Origin: Oscillibacter sp. CAG:241
Lineage (GTDB): Bacteria > Bacillota > Clostridia > Oscillospirales > Oscillospiraceae
Reading direction: 5' to 3'
Length of the DNA: 18,504 nt
Assembly (NCBI GenBank): GCA_000435975.1
Contig: FR884119.1
Span: forward strand, 23,287 to 41,790
The translations under genes were made by a program, and so were the position numbers. The first letter of the stretch is position 1; the number at the start of each line of letters is the position of its first letter. Of the stretch, positions 1-6,958 are shown one piece after another. The notes below the pieces were generated by a model. It did no database searches. It was not told where the DNA came from and saw nothing but the letters and a program-made list of their open reading frames with translations.

Positions 1-1493
1 TCGTACTTGGTCAGGTACGTCTGGTTGTGGCAGGCCACAAAGTCGGCGCGGCTGACATAATAGGTGGAGCTGATGGGATGCCTGCCGAAGCGCAGGTGGC
101 TCTTGGTGATGCCGAAGGACTTCTTGGTGTCGTACTCAAAGTAAGCCTGACAGTACATATCCGTGGTTTCGCCGATGATCTTGATGGAGTTTTTGTTGGC
201 GCCCACGGTGCCGTCGGAGCCCAGGCCCCAGAACTTGCAGCTGATGGTGCCCTCCGGCTCGGTGAGCAGGGGAGCGCCTACCGGCAGGGACAGATGGGTC
301 ACATCGTCCTGAATGCCGATGGTGAAGTGATTCTTGGGCTGATCCAGCAGCAGGTTGTCGAACACGGCCTTCAGCTGGGCGGGGGTGGTGTCCTTGCTGG
401 ACAGGCCATACCGCCCGGCAAAGATCAGGGGGCGGTTTTCCTCGTTGATATAGGCGGCGCAGATATCCTCGTACAGAGGCTCGCCGATGGAGCCGGCCTC
501 CTTCACCCGGTCCAGCACGGCGATGCGCCGGACTGTCTTGGGCATGGCGGCCATCAGGTGCTTGACGCTGAAGGGGCGGAACAGGTGCACCTGCAGGAAG
601 CCCACCTTCTCGCCCCGGGCGTTCAGGTAATTGACGACCTCCTGGGCGCAGCCGGACACGCTGCCCATGGCCACGATGACGCGCTGGGCATCGGGTGCGC
701 CATAGTAGTTGAACAGGTGGTATTCCCGGCCCGTCAGGCGGGAGATCTGGGCCATGTAGTCCTCCACCACGTCGGGGAGGTTGGCGTAATCGGTGTTGTT
801 GGCCTCCCGCAGCTGGAAGTAGATATCGGGGTTATCCACCAGGGAGCGCATGCGGGGGTCCTCGGGATTCAGAGCATTGGCCCGGAAGCGGGCCAGGGCG
901 TCATAGTCCACCAGCTTGGCATATTCGTCGTAACTCAGCACGTCGATCTTCTGGATCTCGTGGGAGGTGCGGAAGCCATCGAAGAAGTGCAGGAAGGGGA
1001 TACGGGCGCGGATGGCGGACAGATGCGCCACGGCGGCCAGGTCCGCCGCCTGCTGGACGCTGCCGCTGGACAGCATGGCAAAGCCGGTCTGGCGGCAGTT
1101 CATCACGTCGCTGTGGTCGCCGAAGATGGAGAAGGCGTGGGTTCCTACGGTGCGGGACGCCACATGCAGCACGCCGGGCAGACGCTCGCCGGAGATGCGG
1201 TGCATGGTGGGGATCATCAGCATCAGGCCCTGGGATGCGGTGAAGCTGGTGGCCAGGGTGCCGGCCTCCAGTGCGCCGTGGCAGGCGCCGCAGGCACCGG
1301 CCTCGGACTGCATCTCCACCAGGCGCACCGTCTGGCCGAAGATGTTCTTCTTTCCCTTGGCGGACCAGTCGTCGGCGTGTTCGGCCATGGGGCTGGAGGG
1401 CGTGATCGGATAGATGGCTGCAACCTCGGAGAAGGCATAGGCCACATACGCCGCCGCCTCGTTGCCGTCACAGATTTTCAGGAGCTTGCTCAT
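1..1493 (-). CDS. nifJ: Pyruvate:ferredoxin (flavodoxin) oxidoreductase, N-terminal part
   Basis: Oxidative decarboxylation of pyruvate to acetyl-CoA and CO2 with reduction of ferredoxin; cytoplasmic, the entry to clostridial fermentation. The reverse strand reads MSKLLKICDGNEAAAYVAYA and continues with the pyruvate-binding YPITPSSP signature (residues 28-35). It then gives the domain I/II stretches typical of PFOR (SEAGACGACHGAL, TASQGLMLMIP, FDGFRTSHE, LKVHLFRPF-like QVHLFRPF) and ends in the window at domain III ADFVACHNQTYL. About 497 codons are present of a family length near 1170 to 1200, so the Fe-S cluster and TPP-binding domains lie beyond base 1. The ATG is at 1491-1493, with AGGAGG at 1501-1506 seven bases upstream. 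It has its own promoter (1565-1592) after the ligA terminator, so it is probably monocistronic. Identity is very secure; the frame is open and intact to the edge. Confidence 0.96.
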   Translation of the reverse strand, partial: MSKLLKICDGNEAAAYVAYAFSEVAAIYPITPSSPMAEHADDWSAKGKKNIFGQTVRLVEMQSEAGACGACHGALEAGTLATSFTASQGLMLMIPTMHRISGERLPGVLHVASRTVGTHAFSIFGDHSDVMNCRQTGFAMLSSGSVQQAADLAAVAHLSAIRARIPFLHFFDGFRTSHEIQKIDVLSYDEYAKLVDYDALARFRANALNPEDPRMRSLVDNPDIYFQLREANNTDYANLPDVVEDYMAQISRLTGREYHLFNYYGAPDAQRVIVAMGSVSGCAQEVVNYLNARGEKVGFLQVHLFRPFSVKHLMAAMPKTVRRIAVLDRVKEAGSIGEPLYEDICAAYINEENRPLIFAGRYGLSSKDTTPAQLKAVFDNLLLDQPKNHFTIGIQDDVTHLSLPVGAPLLTEPEGTISCKFWGLGSDGTVGANKNSIKIIGETTDMYCQAYFEYDTKKSFGITKSHLRFGRHPISSTYYVSRADFVACHNQTYLTKY

Positions 1494-1564
1494 ATAGATT
1501 CCTCCTCATACTTTTTTTGCGGCGGCCCCACACAGACCGCCGTCTGCCTGTATACACAAGTGTC

Positions 1565-1592
1565 ATTTTAGCACTTTGAATCGGGATGTCAA
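1565..1592 (-). promoter_or_regulatory. Sigma-A promoter of nifJ
   Basis: On the reverse strand TTGACA (1587-1592) is followed after 16 bp by TAAAAT (1565-1570). It is the only good promoter between the ligA terminator and nifJ. It gives a leader of about 65 nt that contains the short hairpin CAGAC-CGCC-GTCTG (1533-1546). Confidence 0.75.
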
Positions 1593-1603
1593 TGTTTTAA
1601 CAA
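1586..1603. promoter_or_regulatory. Candidate Rex (NADH/NAD+ sensor) operator at nifJ
   Basis: The sequence ATGTCAA-TGTT-TTAACAA matches the clostridial Rex consensus TTGTTAA-N4-TTAACAA at 12 of 14 fixed positions; the right half is perfect. It covers the -35 hexamer of nifJ, where a bound repressor would block RNA polymerase. Rex typically controls fermentation genes in Clostridia. That this site is bound is inference. Confidence 0.45.
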
Positions 1604-1650
1604 AAATTTTCATTGAATTTCTCCGTAAAATCCAACCGCGAGTCGTGGAA

Positions 1651-1691
1651 AGAAACAAAAAAACTATGGAGCTGCTGGTGCGGCTCCATAG
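1651..1691 (-). terminator. Intrinsic terminator of the murD-yunB-ligA operon
   Basis: A perfect 9-bp stem, CTATGGAGC (1664-1672) with GCTCCATAG (1683-1691), has a 10-nt loop. On the reverse strand it is followed by TTTTTTTGTTTC. It lies 35 bases past the ligA stop codon. Confidence 0.92.
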
Positions 1692-1725
1692 TTTGCATAA
1701 AAATCCTTATCTTGGTGAGAAAATA

Positions 1726-3699
1726 TTATTTCAGAAGCTCCAGAAACTCATCCTCCGTGAGGACAGGAATGTTCAGCTCCTGGGCGCGGCGCAGCTTGGA
1801 GCCTGCGCCGGGTCCGGCCACCACATAAGTGGTCTTTTTGGACACGGAGGAGGCGGACCTGCCGCCTCTCTGCTCGATCATCTGTCCCGCTTCCTCCCGC
1901 GTGAATTTCTCCAGACTGCCGGTGAGGACGAAAGTCATTCCGGCAAAACGGCTGTCAAGTATTTCCTCCTTACAGGATACGTTGACCCCGGCGGCCTCCA
2001 GACGGTGCATCAGATCCTGAGATTGGGGGCTGTCCATCCACTGACGGATGTAGGCGGCGGTGATGGGGCCCACGTCGTCGATGGCGGTGAGCTCCTCCTC
2101 CGTAGCCTGGGCCAGGGCCTGAAGGGTGCCGAAGCGGCGGGCCAGCACCTTGGCGGCCTTTTCCCCCACCTGGCGGATGCCCAGAGCGAAAATCAGCCGC
2201 CACAGGTCATTGTCCCTGCTCTTATAAATGGCGGCCACAGCGTTGGCAGCGGATTTTTCCCCCATGTGATCCAACGGAGCAATATCGGCGGCGGTCAGAT
2301 CATACAGGTCGGCGGCGGTCTGGACCAGTCCCTTGTCGATGAGCTGGTTCAGCACCGCAGGCCCCAGGCCGTCGATATCCATGGCATTGCGGCTGGCGAA
2401 ATGGGTGAGATTCCGCAGACGCTGAGCCGGACATTCCGCACCGGTGCAGCGCAGGGCCGCGCCGTCCGGATCCCGCTCCACCGGTGCGCCGCACACGGGA
2501 CAGGTCTGGGGCAGATAATAGGGCACCGCGCCGCTGGGACGGCGGTCCGGCACCACCTCCACGATCTCGGGGATGATCTCTCCGGCCTTCTGCACCACCA
2601 CCGTGTCGCCGATGCGAATGTCCTTCTGGGTGATATAGTCCTGGTTGTGCAGGGTGGCAAAGGTAACGGTGGTGCCCGCCAGACGAACGGGCTCCAGCTC
2701 CGCCTTGGGGGTCAGAACGCCGGTGCGGCCCACCTGGACCACGATGTCCCGGATGCGGGAGGTCTTGCGCTCCGGCGGGTATTTGAAAGCAACGGCCCAT
2801 CTGGGACACTTGGCGGTACTGCCCAGTATATTGCGGTCTGACAAGTTGTTCAGCTTTACAACAGCGCCGTCGATATCAAAGGGGAATTCCATCCGCGTGT
2901 CACCCAGACGGCCGATCTCGCGGAGGATATCCGCCCCCTCCGACAGGGTGGCATGGGGGATGGCAGGGAATCCCTGTTCCTTCAGATACTCGATGGTCTC
3001 GGCATGGGTGGTGAACGTCCGGCCCTCTGCCAGCTGAAGGTTGAACACCGCAATATCCAGCCTGCGCCTGGCGCAGACCTTGGGGTCCTTCTGGCGCAGG
3101 GAGCCAGCAGCAGCATTGCGGGGATTGGCCATCAGGGGCTTTCCCTCCAGCTCCAGCCGGTCGTTGATCTCCTGAAAAACGGAGCGGGACATATACACCT
3201 CGCCCCGGACGATGAGCCGGGGCAGCTTTTCCGGCAGCACCATGGGAATGGAGCGAATGGTGCGCAGATTCCCGGTGACATCCTCGCCCTTGCGCCCATC
3301 GCCCCGGGTGGCGCCCTGATAGAACACGCCGTCCCGGTATTCCAAAGCCACGGACAGGCCGTCTACCTTGGGCTCCACGCTGTATTCCGCCCGGGGCAGG
3401 GTTTCCAGCACCTTGGCCAGGAAATCCTGAACCTCACTTCCGTCGAATACGTCCTCCAGGCTCTCCAGCGGGACGGGGTGCACCACCTCCGCAAAATCAT
3501 TCAGCGTGGCGTCGCCCACCCGCTGGGTGGGGGAGTCCGGGGTGATCTCCTCCGGGTGCTCCCGCTCCAGGTCCTCCAGGCGGCGGTAAAGGCGATCGTA
3601 TTCAAAGTCGCTGATGGTGGGATCGTCCAGCACATAATAGCGGTAGCTGTGGGTGTTCAGGGTGTCCCGCAGCTCCTTCATCTCGGTTTGATAGTCCAT
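1726..3699 (-). CDS. ligA: NAD+-dependent DNA ligase LigA
   Basis: Seals 3'-OH/5'-phosphate nicks using NAD+ in replication and repair. The product is 657 aa, normal for the family. N-terminal YxxD-type NAD-binding region at residues 20-40 (YRYYVLDDPTISDFEYD). The adenylation motif is KVDG with nucleophile Lys111. OB-fold region about 320-395. Four-cysteine zinc finger at C400, C403, C418 and C423. Helix-hairpin-helix repeats about 430-580 and a C-terminal BRCT domain about 585-655 (TFVLTGSL...GGR). ATG at 3697-3699 starts seven bases after the yunB stop; the AAAGGA ribosome binding site sits inside the last yunB codons, which suggests translational coupling. Last gene of the murD-yunB-ligA operon, followed by a strong terminator. 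All catalytic motifs are present. Confidence 0.97.
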   Translation of the reverse strand: MDYQTEMKELRDTLNTHSYRYYVLDDPTISDFEYDRLYRRLEDLEREHPEEITPDSPTQRVGDATLNDFAEVVHPVPLESLEDVFDGSEVQDFLAKVLETLPRAEYSVEPKVDGLSVALEYRDGVFYQGATRGDGRKGEDVTGNLRTIRSIPMVLPEKLPRLIVRGEVYMSRSVFQEINDRLELEGKPLMANPRNAAAGSLRQKDPKVCARRRLDIAVFNLQLAEGRTFTTHAETIEYLKEQGFPAIPHATLSEGADILREIGRLGDTRMEFPFDIDGAVVKLNNLSDRNILGSTAKCPRWAVAFKYPPERKTSRIRDIVVQVGRTGVLTPKAELEPVRLAGTTVTFATLHNQDYITQKDIRIGDTVVVQKAGEIIPEIVEVVPDRRPSGAVPYYLPQTCPVCGAPVERDPDGAALRCTGAECPAQRLRNLTHFASRNAMDIDGLGPAVLNQLIDKGLVQTAADLYDLTAADIAPLDHMGEKSAANAVAAIYKSRDNDLWRLIFALGIRQVGEKAAKVLARRFGTLQALAQATEEELTAIDDVGPITAAYIRQWMDSPQSQDLMHRLEAAGVNVSCKEEILDSRFAGMTFVLTGSLEKFTREEAGQMIEQRGGRSASSVSKKTTYVVAGPGAGSKLRRAQELNIPVLTEDEFLELLK

Positions 3700-3706
3700 A
3701 ATCCAC

Positions 3707-4402
3707 TTATCCTTTGTTCATGATGTAGTCCTGGGCGTACTGCTCCTGCTCCTCGGGAGCGGTGCTGAAATAGGTGTATGTCTCCGGAACGCTGCCCACA
3801 ATGACGGTCTCCGCCACGGCGATCTCGTTGCTGACCTTGGTGGAGGCGGTGAAGCCCGGCAGAAGAATGCCGGTGTATACGTCCACATGCAGCAGGATCT
3901 GGTGCCTGGTCTGGTTGATGCCGGCGGCGGAAAAGGCATTGCGCAGGCTGGCGTCGGCGGAGCCCACCGCCTGCATCCGCACCCGGATACAGGGCCCCCG
4001 CCCCGCCAGCAGAGTGGAGCCGGTAAGCGTACCCACAGGAATGGACAGCTCACTGGTGGACACCTCCGACAGGCGGCGGAGGATCTCGCCGGCGATCTGG
4101 GACCGCAGGCGGTTGAAGGCCGCCATGTTGCTCTCCAGCGCCGCCACCCGGCCGCTTTCGTCCTTTTCCAGGTGGATGAGCACGTCATAGTTCACCTGTC
4201 CGCTGTCAATGGCATCCCGGACGGCGTCCACCACAATGCGGTTGACGGCATTGGAGACCCGGGCGGTGGCCAGGCTCACGATGATGGGCCTCATGTGCAG
4301 CACTGCCGCGCAGCACAGCCCGGTCACCAGCAGGACCGTCAGCCACAGCCAGACCCACCGCCTCTGCCGCCCCGTCAGCCGCAGGTAGCGTATTCTTCTC
4401 AC
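3707..4402 (-). CDS. yunB: Sporulation protein YunB-like
   Basis: Resembles YunB, a membrane-anchored protein made in the mother cell during Bacillus sporulation; its molecular activity is not established. A basic N-terminus (RRIRYLRLTGRQRRW) is followed by one transmembrane helix at about residues 16-36 and an extracytoplasmic domain. That domain carries the family stretches RPIIVSLATARVSNAVNRIV, IPVGTLTGSTLLAGRGP and VDVYTGILLPGF. I place the start at GTG 4400-4402, because AGGGGG (4411-4416) is eight bases upstream. The in-frame GTG at 4409-4411 overlaps that ribosome binding site. This gives 231 aa, close to the Bacillus length of about 254. Lies between murD and ligA with short gaps, so it is probably co-transcribed with them. 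The start region is inside a hairpin (4403-4433). Confidence 0.88.
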   Translation of the reverse strand: MRRIRYLRLTGRQRRWVWLWLTVLLVTGLCCAAVLHMRPIIVSLATARVSNAVNRIVVDAVRDAIDSGQVNYDVLIHLEKDESGRVAALESNMAAFNRLRSQIAGEILRRLSEVSTSELSIPVGTLTGSTLLAGRGPCIRVRMQAVGSADASLRNAFSAAGINQTRHQILLHVDVYTGILLPGFTASTKVSNEIAVAETVIVGSVPETYTYFSTAPEEQEQYAQDYIMNKG

Positions 4403-4433
4403 GGCATACACCCCCTATGGGTCATTGTATGCC
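4403..4433. repeat. Inverted repeat enclosing the yunB ribosome binding site
   Basis: GGCATACA (4403-4410) and TGTATGCC (4426-4433) form a perfect 8-bp stem in the murD-yunB mRNA. The AGGGGG ribosome binding site lies in the 15-nt loop, and the GTG start follows the stem directly. A CCC in the loop could pair with part of the ribosome binding site. A second small inverted repeat, GCCGCC-AG-GGCGGC, adjoins it at 4431-4444. Confidence 0.6.
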
Positions 4434-4449
4434 GCCAGGGCGGCAGAGG

Positions 4450-5835
4450 TTACTCCGCCCAGGAGTTGACGATGGCCTTGAAGGTCTTGCCCCGCTCCAT
4501 AAAATTCCTGAACTGGTCAAAGGCGGCACAGGCAGGGGAGAGGGTCACCACGTCCCCGGGAACAGCCCGGTCACGGGCGGTCTCCACAGCCCGCTGAAAG
4601 GGCGTCACATCCAGTATTTCCGGATGGCCCGGCCGGTAACCGGGCGCCTGCTCCACGGCAGCGCGGATCTTTCCGGCGGTGGCGCCGCACAGCACCAGCA
4701 GCTTCACATGCTCCACCACCTCGGGACCCAGCACGTCGAAGGGAATGTGCTTGTCATAGCCCCCGGCGATGAGGATGACCTTCTCCTTAAAGGATCGCAG
4801 GCCCGCGATGGTGCGGGAGGGACTGGAGGCGATGGAATCATTGTAAAACCGGACGCCGTGATAGGTACGCACCAGCTCGATGCGGTGCTCCACGCCGTTG
4901 AAGGTCCGGGCAAAGGTGCGGATGGTCTCGTCGGGCACCAGGCCCTCTACCGCCGCAATGGCGGCCATGTAGTTTTCCACATTGTGGACGCCGGGCAGGC
5001 GGATATCCTCCGTGGTCATGATCTGGCGTTCATGGCCGTCCCGGCGGGAGATAACGGCGTCACCCCGCAGAAATACGCCGTTTTCCGGCTCCGCCTGGCG
5101 GCTGAAATACAGGGCACGGCCCGGGGCGCGCAGGGCCTGCTGCCGGGTGATGGCGTTGTCCAGGTTGAAGATGGCGGTGTCCCCGGGCTGCTGGTGACGG
5201 AAAATGTTCTCCTTGGCCCAGACATATTCCTCCATGCTCTTGTGAACGTCCAGGTGGTTGGGGGCCAGATTTGTCACCACGGCGATGTGAGGGCTGTGGG
5301 TCATGGTCATCAGCTGGAAGCTGGACAGCTCCAGCACGGCCCAGTCCGTGGGCCGGATGGTATCGGCCTCCGCCAGCAGGGGATGGCCGATGTTGCCGCC
5401 CACATGGACGGTGTGGCCCGCTGCCCGCAGCAGCTGGGCGATGATGGTGGTGGTAGTCGTTTTGCCGTCGGACCCGGTAACGGCGATGATGGGGCAGGGG
5501 CAGACCTCAAAGAACACCTCCATTTCGGAGGTGATGGTGCTGCCCTTGGCCCGGGCGGCCTCCAGCTCCGGCACGTCGGGCCGCAGGCCCGGGGTGCGGA
5601 AGATCACGTCCTGGGAAAGATTCTGAAGATATCCGTCCCCCAGCTGGAGCTTTGCCCCGGCAGCCTCCAGTTCGCCGGCCAACGCGCCCAGCTTTTCCCG
5701 GCTGCTGCGGTCGCAGGCGGTGACGGAGATACCCTCCCGCAGCAGCAGCCGCAGCAGGGGCGTATTGCTGACGCCGATGCCGATAATGGCCACGGTTCTG
5801 CCCCGCAGCCGGTCAATATATTCCCGCAAGGTCAT
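4450..5835 (-). CDS. murD: UDP-N-acetylmuramoyl-L-alanine--D-glutamate ligase MurD
   Basis: ATP-dependent addition of D-glutamate to UDP-MurNAc-L-Ala, a cytoplasmic step of peptidoglycan synthesis. The product is 461 aa, typical for the family. It has an N-terminal Rossmann-like UDP-binding domain (VAIIGIGVSNTPLL, residues 15-28). The Mur-ligase ATP loop GSDGKTTTT is at 121-129, then ELSSFQL and the NLAPNHLDVH motif. The central and C-terminal ligase signatures are NGVEHRIELV, YNDSIASSP and ILIAGGYDK. ATG 5833-5835 is preceded by AAGGAGG (5844-5850) at suitable spacing. First gene of the murD-yunB-ligA operon, transcribed from a near-consensus promoter at 5878-5906. In many Firmicutes murD sits in the dcw cluster with murG and ftsZ; here it stands apart from them, at least within the window. 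Confidence 0.97.
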   Translation of the reverse strand: MTLREYIDRLRGRTVAIIGIGVSNTPLLRLLLREGISVTACDRSSREKLGALAGELEAAGAKLQLGDGYLQNLSQDVIFRTPGLRPDVPELEAARAKGSTITSEMEVFFEVCPCPIIAVTGSDGKTTTTTIIAQLLRAAGHTVHVGGNIGHPLLAEADTIRPTDWAVLELSSFQLMTMTHSPHIAVVTNLAPNHLDVHKSMEEYVWAKENIFRHQQPGDTAIFNLDNAITRQQALRAPGRALYFSRQAEPENGVFLRGDAVISRRDGHERQIMTTEDIRLPGVHNVENYMAAIAAVEGLVPDETIRTFARTFNGVEHRIELVRTYHGVRFYNDSIASSPSRTIAGLRSFKEKVILIAGGYDKHIPFDVLGPEVVEHVKLLVLCGATAGKIRAAVEQAPGYRPGHPEILDVTPFQRAVETARDRAVPGDVVTLSPACAAFDQFRNFMERGKTFKAIVNSWAE

Positions 5836-5877
5836 AGGATGTTCCTCCTTATCATATCTAACGTATCCAACTTACAG

Positions 5878-5906
5878 ATTATACCGCATTCCGGGGCGCA
5901 GTTCAA
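5878..5906 (-). promoter_or_regulatory. Sigma-A promoter of the murD operon
   Basis: On the reverse strand TTGAAC (5901-5906), a 17-bp spacer and a perfect TATAAT (5878-5883). Its -35 lies 19 bp from the divergent rnpB -35. Confidence 0.85.
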
Positions 5907-5925
5907 TCATTTCCGCGAAAATCGG

Positions 5926-5954
5926 TTGACTTTCCGCGGCGGGTCGGGTACAAT
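5926..5954 (+). promoter_or_regulatory. Sigma-A promoter of rnpB
   Basis: TTGACT (5926-5931), a 17-bp spacer and TACAAT (5949-5954). The expected transcription start falls at about 5961, the first base of the P1 helix of the RNase P RNA, so promoter and RNA predictions agree. Confidence 0.88.
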
Positions 5955-5960
5955 ATTCGT

Positions 5961-6300
5961 GCGAGTAAGCCAGACAGTCGCGGGGACAAGGCGAAAGCCT
6001 GTTCATGAGGAAAGTCCGGGCTCCACAGGGCAAGGATAACGGGTAACGCCCGCCGAAGGCGACTTCAGGAAAAGTGCAACAGAGATATACCGCCCCTTTG
6101 GGGGTAAGGGTGGAAAGGCGAGGTAAGAGCTCACCCATCGGCTCGAGAGTGTCCGATGCTGTAAACTCTATCCGGAGCAACACCGGTATGGGAGCAATAG
6201 GGCGGCCCGTCCGCTCCCGAGGTGGCTGAAGCGCACCGGCAACGGCGCGCTTAGATAGATGACTGTCAAATACAGAACCCGGCTTACAGACTTGCTCGCG
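5961..6300 (+). ncRNA. rnpB: RNase P catalytic RNA (bacterial type A)
   Basis: Ribozyme that removes 5' leaders from pre-tRNAs together with the RnpA protein. The universal 5' core GAGGAAAGTCCGGGCTCC begins at 6007 and the universal 3' core ACAGAACCCGGCTTACAGAC lies at about 6272-6291. The P1 helix closes the molecule: GCGAGTAAG (5961-5969) pairs with CTTGCTCGC (6291-6299) with one G-U pair. The 340-nt length and layout suit the ancestral type A fold rather than the Bacillus type B fold. The ends are set from P1 and the promoter, so they may be off by a few bases. Confidence 0.96.
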
Positions 6301-6308
6301 CACACCAT

Positions 6309-6345
6309 ATGGGCCCGCCGGCGGAGATCGCCTGGCGGGCCCCAT
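6309..6345 (+). terminator. Long hairpin after rnpB, possible terminator without a T-tract
   Basis: ATGGGCCCGCC (6309-6319) pairs with GGCGGGCCCCAT (6334-6345) with one bulge. An inner GGCG/CGCC extends the stem to a GAGAT loop. It begins nine bases past the mature RNA. No T-run follows (CCTATATTC), so termination is uncertain; it may instead act in 3' processing of the rnpB transcript or allow read-through into the GNAT gene. Confidence 0.5.
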
Positions 6346-6367
6346 CCTATATTCGGGAGGAGTGGCC

Positions 6368-6889
6368 ATGCTGCACATAGAGAGACTGTCCCGGGCGTAT
6401 CGGGTGCGACGGCTGACAGAGGAGGACACGGCGCAGATCCTGACCCTGTGCCGCAGCAACCCGCTGTACTACCGGCACTGCGGCACAGAGCCCAGCGAGA
6501 CGGACATCCGGCAGGATATGACGCTGCTGCCGCCGGGAGCAGCGCCGGAGGACAAGTATTTCCTGGGCTATTTCCATGGGGACCGTCTGGCGGCGGTGCT
6601 GGACCTGATCGACGGGTATCCGTCGGCGGAAACGGCTTATATCGGCCTGTTTATGGTAGACGGCCGCTTCTCCGGTCAGGGTATAGGCTCCCGCTTGGTG
6701 GAAGAACTGCTGGAAGAACTGAAGACCGCAGGCTTTTCCCGGGTGCGGCTGGCATATCAGAAGGCCAACCCCCAGTCCACACGGTTCTGGACAAAAAACG
6801 GCTTTCAGCCGGTGGAGGAGAAGCCGCATCCTTACGGCACCATGCGGGTGGCGGTTCGGAATTTGTCTTTTTCAGAGAATCCCTGTTAA
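6368..6889 (+). CDS. GNAT family N-acetyltransferase
   Basis: Probable acetyl-CoA-dependent acetyltransferase; the substrate is not predictable. The product is 173 aa. A poorly conserved N-terminal half (YRVRRLTEEDTAQILTLC) is followed by the GNAT core: strand YIGLFMVDGRF and the acetyl-CoA pyrophosphate loop SGQGIGSRLVEEL (the Q-x-x-G-x-G/A type). It ends with the FWTKNGF motif that closes many GNAT domains. I chose ATG 6368 because GGGAGG (6355-6360) is seven bases upstream; the in-frame GTG at 6362 is only one base from it. The gene follows the rnpB hairpin and has no clear promoter of its own, so it may depend on read-through from rnpB. A separate promoter begins just after its stop codon. 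Confidence 0.88.
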   Translation: MLHIERLSRAYRVRRLTEEDTAQILTLCRSNPLYYRHCGTEPSETDIRQDMTLLPPGAAPEDKYFLGYFHGDRLAAVLDLIDGYPSAETAYIGLFMVDGRFSGQGIGSRLVEELLEELKTAGFSRVRLAYQKANPQSTRFWTKNGFQPVEEKPHPYGTMRVAVRNLSFSENPC

Positions 6890-6893
6890 TCTA

Positions 6894-6922
6894 TTGACAA
6901 ACTCCGGAAAAGGTGATTTAAT
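6894..6922 (+). promoter_or_regulatory. Sigma-A promoter of the CoA-transferase gene
   Basis: A perfect TTGACA (6894-6899), 17-bp spacer and TTTAAT (6917-6922). It starts five bases after the GNAT stop codon. A perfect Rex half-site, TTAACAA (6922-6928), overlaps the -10 end, but the opposite half is poor. Confidence 0.75.
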
Positions 6923-6958
6923 TAACAATACCAAAACAGAGAAAGAGGCGGACAGGCT

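Noticed and set aside
27..1571. Open frame of 514 codons on the + strand
   Set aside because: Lies antisense to nifJ; glycine-, histidine- and valine-rich translation typical of the reverse of GC-rich genes, with no ribosome binding site and no family match.
4417..6039. Open frame of 540 codons on the + strand
   Set aside because: Antisense to murD, and crosses both divergent promoters and the start of rnpB.
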